A stretch of 64,000 nt of DNA from positions 6,355,001 through 6,419,000 of the forward strand of contig JBAMJR010000154.1 of NCBI GenBank assembly GCA_038501785.1, read 5' to 3'. The stretch is from Myoxocephalus aenaeus. Taxonomy: Eukaryota > Chordata > Actinopteri > Perciformes > Cottidae. Position 1 is the stretch's first letter. Every line of letters begins with the position of its first letter. This document shows positions 1-10,400 of the stretch, piece by piece. The notes beneath the pieces are model-generated. The model was not told where the DNA came from and ran no database searches. It saw nothing but the letters and a program-made list of their open reading frames with translations. Made by a program: the position numbers and the translations under genes.

Positions 1-713
1 TCTACAAGACACAGAGACGAACAAGATCACACTCCCGTTTAAGCCTGTGGCCACTTGAGGCGTTTTAGTTTCCATTAACTTCCATGTGTTTGAGATGTTT
101 TGAGAGGAAACCCCATGCAGACACGAGGCGTACATAGAAACGTATGGCAGCAGAGACAGTGGGTTTCCAGGAAACACTAGCAGTTATTACTAGAGGTAAA
201 AGAAAATGTCTGCCATCCTTCAGCTCAGGAGCCCTTGTCAACTTTAATCTGGATCGGCTTGACAATGTCTGCCAACGCTTATGTCTAACCCTTTTTTCTC
301 AATTTCAGACATGGAAACATGTCTCCATAAATTCAGTCCGGCCCAGCTTTGTTTAGACGTGACAGGAGCGTTCCAGAAATAACCGCTATACACACAATAC
401 AAATGTGACCTGGAGCAGGGAGAGAGGCAGCAATGGAAGAGCAGAATTCCTGTCTGGTCATTAGCTGCATGGGAGGCATTTTGCTGGGTCTTGTTCTTGG
501 TAATAATTAATTAATTATATTTTCTTTATAAGAAATGCTAATTGAGTTTTGGGCGGCAGCTAATGATCACCTGCATCAAATTTTTAGACTGACTGTTTGG
601 TTTCAGTTCTAATAAACTTACAACAATTATATATACGGTAATATATAAAAGTACTCTTGAAGCAGAGCAAGATCTGTATTCTCTCTCTCTTTCTTTTGCC
701 TCATTTCCACTGA

Positions 714-1010
714 GTGGTACCAGCACGACTCAACGTGACTCATCTCGCTTGGAACCGGTCTTTATGTTTTTTTTGGGCTAATGTCTAAAAAGTTGAGGAT
801 GAAACCTGGTACCTCCTCGGTCGAGGTTCCGAGCGAGCCGATACAAAAAGGTGGCGACGGGACACGGCAAACCACCGATTGGTCAGAGGTAATCGTCACC
901 AGCTCATAATATACGACATCTTGCACAAACCCGGCAGTTTTAAAAAGCCAAGATACCGTCAACAGCTGACGCAATCACTCCACCCAGATGCCGCCATCTT
1001 AAATGAAATA
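714..1010. repeat. Probable non-autonomous DNA-transposon (MITE-like) remnant
   Basis: An imperfect inverted repeat pairs 737-756 (reverse complement starts GGTTCCAAGCGAG) with 825-844 (GGTTCCGAGCGAG). GGTACC motifs flank both arms, and a CACCGATTGGTCAGAG-type segment follows. From memory this resembles a dispersed fish repeat with GGTACC-rich ends; the family was not verified. Boundaries are approximate. Confidence 0.45.
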
Positions 1011-4000
1011 ATATTGGATTCAAATCATCTTTATGCAGTACATAGTACATAATCACCATCAGCTGTGTGAAAAAATTAGACTGAAGTTAGGAATGAAGTG
1101 TTATTTCTCACTCTAGGTAAAACAGTTGCGTGTGTCGGGCCTGCATATTATCGCATTACTCCCCTTTGAAAGATCTTCGATTTGCAAGGGGCCTTAAAAA
1201 ATCAATGAGGCTGTCAATACCTGAGTGCATTATGACATGGTCAGATATGCACAGTGCAAGTGTGGCATCAAACTGTCTGTTTAGCGGAGAGTAAAATCCA
1301 GAAGTTCCTCGTTCTGTGAAATCGATATTGCCAGACGGGGGATGCATGAGAAAACATATCCCATTACTGGACCACCGCTTGTATAATACCGTCTAAGATT
1401 AAACATACATGCATGCTTCCTTGGAAGAAAAATAATTTCATGGATATTTCAGGATTTTCCCCTTTCCTGCGTTGGGATCACGACAATGCGATTGTAAATG
1501 ATCTGGCGGATGCGGCCAGCACTTTGCATGGGAATGTCTCCGGACAGAGCAATCAGCGAGATACCTACAGCAGTGCGATCGGGATCACAGCGGGACAAAA
1601 AGGGTCACGGGTTCCAAAGGCAACGCTGCCATTTACAGTTGCATACTTTCACAGAACAGGGCTGATGCGAGCCCCGTCTGCGGGCGGGAGAGGAAGAGAC
1701 ATAAAAAATTCATTAGAAGATGGAAGGAGATGTCACATCGAATATGTAACCAGCTGCACTGACGGCCATGGGCAGTGAGCTGTGTACGCTTGGTGAGGTA
1801 GCTGTGAACTGCTGCTGTACTGGAGACCAGACCTGGGGGGATTTGGAGTTACACACTCACGGAGGTCTCGTCGAGAAAAGGTGCAAAAAAGAAAGCATGA
1901 TGAATATAAACATATAACTGTGGTTATTTGGTAGTTCATGGTAAAGAGTCTTCGTTGATGAAAAGTAACAAACAGTCGATTTATGTCCAAGGAGTTGTCT
2001 TCATTTTGGTTCAGATTTTCGACAAGGAGATTAATTTTTCCACAGTGCTGCTAAATGCTAATTGCCATCCAGATTAATACATAAAATATGGATGAAAACA
2101 ATTCCATTAATTGAATTTCATCAGTTACGGGAAAACGATCAGCGATAGAAAAATCTGTGATCTTTTCACCTCCGTCCCCGAAGCCTGTTTGTCAGTCGCC
2201 TTCACATGACTTTGAAATATGCCTTTCAAAAGCAACCTGGGCCATAGAGGAGAGGGCAGGTATGATGAAATGGTCAACGCCAATGCCTGGAATATCCACT
2301 CAGATAGCATACTCCTCATCAATTATTTAAGGACAGGAGGGAAAAAATAGACTTAAATGCCATGAGATTCACAGGGGGATTTAAAGACTGGGAGATTGTT
2401 ACTCATTATCTATCTAAATGTCAGTGAAATGTGAAAGCCTTGCGGTGGGCCTCAAGTACTTCAGACACTACACAAATGTTGCTTTAGGCCTCCTTATTAC
2501 CCTTTAATTTGACGGGGAACATGTTGGTCTAGTTAGAGGCAGAATGCATTAAAATGGTGATATTTGAAGACATTTACACATCATTTATGGCAAGTAGTCT
2601 CTCTTTTTTACACACACTTATCCTCCTGATATGCTAAGGTTGGTAATTCACTAAAATGAGCCCGCTCTCCTCTCAGATACAACACAGCATAAGGTCACAA
2701 AACAAAGTGGCTCTGTAGCCGCGCCGAATCCTAGTGTTAAGACATTGTTAGATCTGGGTTAATGTGACAGCGAGTCACCAGCAACGGATAAACACAGACC
2801 AGAGATCTGGCAACTGGGCCTTTTTTGCTTCCGCCCCGAGTGTAATTAAGTCCCCCAATATCTGGTTGTCACCTTGTTGTATCATTACCGTAGCTGGATC
2901 ATTCCACTGTACTTAGTTATTACTTGGCACCCACTAAATATAGCTTTCCTCTGGCAGACAGTGTGATAGCACCTCGCAGCAAAGCCAGCTGCGGGTTATT
3001 ACTTCCCAACCACCCCCCACCCACTCTGGCCTCTCTCAGTCAAGAAGACTTAAATGGATAATACGCCTCTCAGTCAGTTGTGTGTGTTTTTTTTTTCCCC
3101 TGAAGATTTACTCAACCAAGGAGATTGACGAATCGGACAGGAGTTATGATGCGGGTCTATTTTTCTTTCGACGGGGGACCGCGACCCCTCCCCCAAAGTC
3201 AATTAATATAAGTCGTACAGCTCTCATAAGGCGGAGATGCTTAGGAGGCAGATTTGATGGAATTGAGTGGGAAGTGACCGTATTTGCTGATTATTTTTAA
3301 GGAACGCTCGCTTTTTATTCCGGGTGGGCTCGTGGATAAAGTCAGCTGCGCCTGATTCGCAAATGACCTGCCACTAAAGATGATGCCTTCAGGCTCCCAT
3401 CTAATAACAACTTGAAAAACAAATCCGGCATGAGTTTATTGAAATGTGAAACTTTAATGAAACTAAGCCGAGCAAGTTTTTACAATGTTCAGTGCTCTTT
3501 GTATTGAAGTACATTGAAGTACAGGCCTGTTAAGAACCTGCAGGAAATATACAGTGTGACAACATTAACATTAACATAAACTACGTTGACCGGCTCAAAG
3601 CATCATGTCAGACTAAAAAACATGTATGTTCTGTGATTGCACTATATAATTATATGATATGATAATTGGTCAATACAAATATCAATATACTGAGCACAGA
3701 AAACACTAACTAACACTGACTATATGTTGTACAAATTGTAACCCTAGCTCTATGAAGAGGATCTACAATACAAATGTGTCTAGTGACACCTAGCAGTGCA
3801 AATAAATTGCAGTAGACTATTATCATGATTTATTAGGAGAAACACAGTACATCTATGTCAAATCAGACATTCAGCACCAATATTACCAGAATGAAATGAT
3901 TTGTTGTTTCATAGCCACATTTTCACCCCAAAACAACTATTGGATAGATTGCAATTAAATTTGGTTCAGATATTTATGTCCCCCACAAGATGAATCATAA

Positions 4001-4177
4001 TGACCTTGGCAATACTGTGACTTTTCATCTCACCTTTATCTTTGCCGGTTTTTTTGTGTCCAGTACCTTAAAAATAATGACATACCTATCAGGCTCAGAT
4101 TTGTTGAGTGTTGATTAGCGATTGTCAGCATGATAACACGCTAACCTAACATTGGGAAAATGCTGAAACTCAAGAGA

Positions 4178-4178
<1 letters not shown>

Positions 4179-4250
<72 letters not shown>
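4179..4250. repeat. (TA)n microsatellite
   Basis: About 72 bp of uninterrupted TA dinucleotides, read directly. Confidence 0.98.
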
Positions 4251-4253
<3 letters not shown>

Positions 4254-4716
4254 TTTGATTGTTTTAGGACTTTTTGTGAAAACGAAAACTGCTTATTCAG
4301 CAGTATGTTTAAAAGCAAGTGTATATGTTTATTCTTATATGTGTGCTTCCTGTTACATTTAGACTTAACTTGCTCAAATGTAATAACTCAGACTGCTACT
4401 TTCCATTCTTGCTTTTTTTTATCTTTGGAACAACTTTTTTTGAGAGTTTGCAACCCCAAACACCTCTCCTTTTTAATACATTTGATATTCAGTGTCTACC
4501 TAACCCCATTTGGATGTGTTAAAATAAGAAACCATGCTGTGGAAATGCTATTTCATATATTCATTCTTCTCAAAGTGAACATACACAACATGAACACACA
4601 TCCTCCACAGTTATAGTGCCATGTGCAATAATGCAAAATATGTAATTAATGCAGAAACAATTGTTCTTTGCTTTCCTTGTCGGCACTTTCTGTCCACTCT
4701 ATGACACACCACTACA

Positions 4717-4717
4717 T

Positions 4718-4743
<26 letters not shown>
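4717..4743. repeat. (TA)n microsatellite
   Basis: About 27 bp of TA dinucleotides, read directly. Confidence 0.95.
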
Positions 4744-4748
<5 letters not shown>

Positions 4749-5079
4749 TATAGTCATACATATCCAGGTCCATCTCTCAGATATGATAAAGGTTGATACA
4801 CACTCCACACGTAGAACATCCCCAGGCGTCACCACAGCACCAATGATTCTGTCCAGCGCGGATGTGGAAGCTTCGGAAACTCACTAATTAACACATACTA
4901 GCTCGTTTGTTTGCCAGCTGGTGGCCTAGCAACCTCCAGGAAGTGAAGAACTGGTCACTTTAAACAACTACAGTTCATGACGGTGATTTTATGCTTAATT
5001 TGCATGAATTAATTAAACAACTGAGATATCACGTGTTGATTATTGAGACTCTTTTGTGGAAATATGATACTTTGCATGA

Positions 5080-5240
5080 CTTTTATGACATACTATATGC
5101 TATGATATTTGTATAACTCGATGTTGTACATTTGGGGATATTTTTATGACAAACTATACTATGATTTTAGGAAATTGTGTGGCATACTATAGTATGCGAT
5201 TTTAATGAGATACTATACTAGTATAGGGTATTTTCATGAT
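5080..5240. repeat. Degenerate AT-rich repeat with recurring TACTATA units
   Basis: Units of the form gacatactatatgctatga, gacaaactatactatga, ggcatactatagtatgcga and gagatactatactag recur at about 30-70-bp intervals. They are joined by ATTTTTATGA- or TTTTAATGA-like spacers. This is a decayed tandem repeat; similar repeats are common in fish intergenic DNA. Confidence 0.6.
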
Positions 5241-5984
5241 TACACAGAGGGATAAATACTGTCCCATATAAACACCTGAATGTAAGAACCTCTTTCTGGT
5301 GGGCATATCATTTTAAAGTAACTTCTAAATTAGGCCAACTCTGAATAATTCAAATTAATCTTCTTAATCAAATATTATGTGGAAACGCCTCCTAACTTTA
5401 AAGAAGAGATTTAAGGGGATTTCATGAGCTATCGCCAATGACTGGTGACCCAATTCAGTTCTCTTTTAAAATCCACTTACTTCTAGACCTACATGTATTC
5501 CTGATTGCCTGCTAATTTCTTCTTCTTTTTTATGTCAATGTTGACTTGTTCTGCTGTAATCGTGTCCTAATTAGTTCCAATGCAACATACATGTTTACTT
5601 AACACATTGATAAACTGTACATTAACTGCCTCTGGTAGTACTTTTTTTTTGTTTTAACATACCCATACCATTGGCCATACCATTATTATGGTTCCCGTTA
5701 TCATTTCTCTAGTTATGATGTCATGGTGAAATTGAATGTAGTTCCATTTGTAGATTAACAGTTATGATGTATGACCAAGGTGTGTTGGGTGCCTCGCTTT
5801 ACCGCTGATTTGTGGTGGAGTCAATGCCACCAGCAACAGCTCATTGAAAAGGACATAAACCTGCTGGTCAGGGCTGCTGAGGGAAACCTATCAAGGCCTC
5901 AGGGCCATCAGAGCCACGAGACGGGGCCATTTGTTTCAGCAAAGGAAAGTCATTCAACACACTGTATGAACAGGACATCACATT

Positions 5985-7208
5985 ATTGTTGTAGTTGAAA
6001 AAGACTTTTATTCAGTGCCTGGGAGAAACAGTACAGCACACATAGTTATAAAAATGGATATCCACAGGTTCAGTCAAGATATTCAAGATATCAGTAGCAT
6101 CAAGGCCAGGTTAGTCTCTGAAATTCATACAAGGCTACTGCAAGAGTGTCTCTCTCCTTAACATGCTGTTTTATCCGGCCCTAACACCCGTGACAGCAAT
6201 CCCTCCAACAAAGATTAGCAGCAAACTAATCATTTCCAGCTTACTCACTGATAGGTTTTCATGAAGTGGTAAAAGGAAAACTAATCATTTTAGATTCATA
6301 AGGCTCAATTTTAGCTAGAATGAATCTTGCCCTGTGGATGTGGGATTATTTATTATTACAGTAGTGTCTGTGTCCAATAAGGTCATTTAAATGTAGGAAA
6401 AGTAAAAGCATCTGAATGCACTTGAGCAAAAGCTGCTGTAACATTTACATATTTGTAGAATAATACTTTTCAAAGGAGCGGTTTACTACATGAGCTTATT
6501 TTGTAAAGCAGTCCTGGGTGTGTATGAAGGCACAGTTTCTAATCAGAAGCTCTTTTGAAAAGAATGAAATGTTTAAATTGTGTAGAATATAAATGAGGGT
6601 ATGAAGCTTCTTTTTTTTCCAAATAATTTTTTTTTCCTTACATAACTTCATTTAAAAATAAATATCTATTATCTTCTTTAAAATAGTCTTTAAACGTTTG
6701 CTGTTCCCCGTCATTACCCACAATTTAAAAATGAAATTGGAAAAAAAAGTGGAAATGATCAATACTTAATATAAAAATAAAAAATAACAGGATGGATATA
6801 GCATTTTTATAAACAGTTCAAAAGGTAAAACAATGATAATGTCAAAAAAAGAAATCACAAACAACAAACATGTAATATACAGAATACACAAAAAAAAAAA
6901 AAAGATACAATTTGAGAACACATTTAGCTTCTCTGCTCTCGTTCCGCACCTCGGAGAAAATATGTGTCAATGCCCCCGAGAAAAAGGACCAACACCGCTC
7001 TGTTCGACCCATCTCTTTGGCGTTTGTGGAGGGGAGGAGCAGACGATGCAAAGGGTCTCTGCCAGGCAAAGAGCCACAGGGCCAGTTCATTGGACGCCAC
7101 ATGGTCACCGGGCCTGTTCTCGGGAAATTCAAATGGTGTTTAACCAGGGCCCAGAACAAAAACAAACACAAAAAAGAAGAAAAAAAAAAATAGGAGGATG
7201 GATGGGAT
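5985..7208 (-). other. col18a1: Probable 3' UTR of col18a1 with candidate poly(A) signals
   Basis: AT-rich, non-coding sequence follows the stop codon. On the gene strand, canonical AATAAA hexamers lie at 6354-6349 and 6012-6007. The second is about 1.2 kb after the stop, comparable to mammalian COL18A1 3' UTR length, so cleavage near 5985-5995 is a reasonable guess. The end is inferred, not demonstrated. Confidence 0.5.
6007..6012 (-). terminator. Candidate polyadenylation signal AATAAA (distal)
   Basis: The plus strand reads TTTATT, which is AATAAA on the col18a1 strand, about 1.2 kb past the stop codon. It is one of two canonical hexamers in the presumed 3' UTR; the other is at 6349-6354. 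Confidence 0.4.
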
Positions 7209-7422
7209 TTATCTTTTGGAGTGTGTTGTGAAGGCGTTCTCGATGCAGAGGACGATGTAGGAGCCGGAGCAGCTGCTGGAGGTTTGCTGCAGGAGGTGGC
7301 CGCTCTGTAGTGATGATGCCAGACCGGTCACGGCGTGGTCGCCCGCCCGCCATGTTTCACAGTAGTGGTCTGTTTGCCGGTGGCCTTTGTTGCTCGATCC
7401 ATGCCAGACCATTTTCTCTGGC
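7209..7422 (-). CDS. col18a1: col18a1 exon 41: endostatin, C-terminal part and stop
   Basis: Residues 1786-1856: the split Trp codon, then PEKMVWHGSSNKGH, HYCETWRAGDHAVTGLAS, SYIVLCIENAFTTHSKR and TAA at 7209-7211. Three cysteines here complete the four-cysteine, two-disulfide pattern of endostatin. Acceptor ttcctgcag|GCCAG, phase 2. Length and C-terminus match the family. Confidence 0.97.
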
Positions 7423-10400
7423 CTGCAGGAAAACAAAAACAAGCACATGTGTCAGAATATAAATATACTATATATATATATAAACACAGTATTCAGTATG
7501 TGCCCATGGATATAAAATCTACAAGTATACAAAATGTAACAGCCAATGAAGCAAATGCTTCTGCTACTACTACTACTACTACTACACAGACCGCTACATG
7601 AAAGTGCATAGGATGCTGTATTAAATGGAAGATAAAGGAATGAAATGAACAAAGAATGAATGAAAAATGCATGAAATGAAAAATGATAAATGAAAAAAAT
7701 AAAGATAAATGAATGAAATGAACAAAGACTCACCATGCGCTGTCCCTGACGATGTCTCTACCATCGAAGGAGTAGATTGGTACATTCTCCCTCATTTTGC
7801 TCACATCACCAAAGAGAGACTCCCAACTGCTGAACAACTCTTGGTGCTGCAAGGAGGAGATTAGCATGCCTTGTATTTCATTTCATTGAGCAGCAAAATA
7901 CATATAAATAATCACAGTAGAAGATCACAACAATTAATACAGAATCCTCTTTCCTTTTAAGAAACCTTTAAGGTGTCGGAGCTACAGTTGGACTTCAGTG
8001 AAACTCGCGCGTCACGCTTAGCAGCCTCAAACTCAAAATCTGTCTCTATCGGAGAGGGTCGGCCTATGCAGATGCCCAACGTAGTATAAAGAGAAACCCT
8101 TTAGCAATGCCGTCATTACCTTGAGGTTCACGATGGGGGTGCTGTCCCTGTCCGACCTGCGGACGATGGTGTAGAGGTCCTGAAGCTTGGAGGACAGGAA
8201 CGCTCTGAAGGTGCCCTTCAGGCCCACGGCGCGGGCCTGCTGGAAGCACAGGAAGTCGGCCCCGCGGATCCCCCGCATGTTACCGGTTTGAGGGGCGTTC
8301 AAGGCGATGAGATGGAGCTGGAGAGGAAGACACAGGTTTCTGTTCAAATTATGTATTCTGTACGACCTGCTCTTGGTACACATCGGGTTGGGATGAAAAA
8401 CAATGTATATACGTAGTAAAATTGTTGTGAGCAGATCAAAATATTGCACATTGAACGTGTTAGTCAATAAGTTCCCTTACTCTAAAAGTACTTAAAGCTA
8501 GACCACTAAATAGGCCAAAGTATCATCCAATAAAGGATTATGCAGATGTGTATATGTCCGTTGATAAGTAATATATTATTGCAAAAAGAAAGGTCAGAAA
8601 GACCATATATTTTCTTTTATATATATATTTTTTTTTAAGAAACATCGTCTCCATCACTTTGTGACCACTGACAAGTTGATTTTCAAGTTTGTGGCTCACT
8701 TATGATCAGAGTAAAAAACGGTCACATGAATATGGATATTGGATCCTCTCAAATATTGACATTGGTATCAGCCTTAAAACTCCAGCATCGGTCAATAGGG
8801 ATGTCAATTTCTAAGGGATGTCATATATTAAGTCAATACCAGTGAATACCAGAGAAATGTCCTGATTCCCGATACCCAATACCATTAAATACAAAAACAA
8901 AACAATAAATATCACGTACGCCAACATGCACTCTTTTATTACCGTTTATATACTGTTATTTTGCAAGTGCATTATATTATTAAATTAAATATTGTATTAT
9001 ATTATATCCAATCAGCATACGACATTATTTCGACCCTGAAAAGAGTCCTCAAAAAATGTATCTGATCTGGAAATAGGACAAAAGAAGCACTAATTGTCTG
9101 TGACAGGAGAGAAAACAAAGCAGGTGCTTCTTATACAAAAGGTCAATAATGACAACGACAGGGGGAACAGAAATGCTGCTTCACTGAATAAAATCCCCGA
9201 TCAGTGTGTTCCCTTTCGCTGTTAACCTCCATGTCAAATATATAAACACACCACATCTTCATACTTATCAGTTAAGAGCGCCTGCGAGATGACACCCTCC
9301 AAAGCTAGCTAGCGTTGTCGACATGTATGAGCTCTCCTGGTTGACCTCTACTCACTCCTGGTGCTGAGGGCTCCACGTGGCTGACAGGCTGCGCTACAGG
9401 TGGTCTGGGTCGCCGCTGCGGAGTTACAGGGTATCTGTTCTCGGTCTGTTGTGTGGCTAATCTCCCATCCGTCTGGCCTGTGTGTCTCTGGTCTGGGAAT
9501 CTGGGGTCATACTGCGGGTATCTGGGCTCAACGGGTGGGTGCGGTGGAGGCTCAATGGGTCGTATGGAAGAACCACCCTGGGAGTAATGGCCGGCTCCGT
9601 TGTTGTGGGACTGGTCCTGGGACTGGGGGTACTGGATCACAGGAGGAGGCTGGACCTCGGCCACCTCGTTCTCCTTTAAATGAAAATGAGAGAGATTTAA
9701 AAGGGAAATCAAAAACAGTCAGTGAAGGAAAAAGGCCAAATATGTGTTCTAGCTCTGTATTCTGTTTTTCTCCTGTGGAACGTACCAGATCTCTGAAGAA
9801 GGGACTGTAGTCTCCAAGCTGAGGGAGGGGGGGGGGGGGGGGGTTAAAGATGTTTAGTGAGTACTGACATCTCACAATGAATGAATGGCCTGATCTGAAC
9901 TGAATTACATAATAATGCAGGCAGGGTATATCTTCTCTGTATTAACTCAGAATAAAATGACTGTTTTACACATACACTTGTTCACACCTACAATAAAATG
10001 TTGAAATATTAATTCACATAACTATAAATACAAAATGTATAAACAATGTTAACCAAAAATACCATTATTTATGTAAACAAAACAAAAAAACAGGGATATG
10101 GCACTGGCGGAGTTAACTTGTTTTTGCCCCCTAGTGGCCAAGAATTGACCACAGCAAGTTTAAAGTCTAACTAACAGTATTGAAACGCTACAGTGTAAAT
10201 GTCTCTCGAAGCATTGCACTTTCTTTGGTGCAAAGTACTGTACCATGACTTGCCGCAGTCCATCGCGCACTCTCAAATAGAGGTCTGCTTTGTCAATGAT
10301 GTAGATGAGGCTGCCCTCTGTCTGGCGTCTCGCAGTAGCTATCATCGTGTCATATGACCTTAAAACTGTAAGCTGTGGAAAACAAATATAAATGGCATTT

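Larger units (their letters stand above)
1..5984. other. Intergenic region downstream of col18a1; no supported gene
   Basis: No open frame here has splice-supported or recognisable protein similarity. The longest (plus 1413-1778, 121 codons) matches nothing I know. The region holds (TA)n tracts at 4179-4250 and 4717-4743, a repeat-like inverted segment near 714-1010, and a degenerate TACTATA-type repeat at 5080-5240. In mammals slc19a1 lies beyond this end of the gene; no exon of it was recognised. Confidence 0.6.

Noticed and set aside
1413..1778. Plus-strand 121-codon open frame
   Set aside because: No recognisable domain, no neighbouring exons and no codon-level support; probably chance.
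8340..8467. Open extension upstream of endostatin exon 39 (...IHNLNRNLCLPLQ) as coding
   Set aside because: It spans a good pyrimidine tract and AG acceptor, does not resemble the endostatin N-terminus, and is intronic by phase and similarity.
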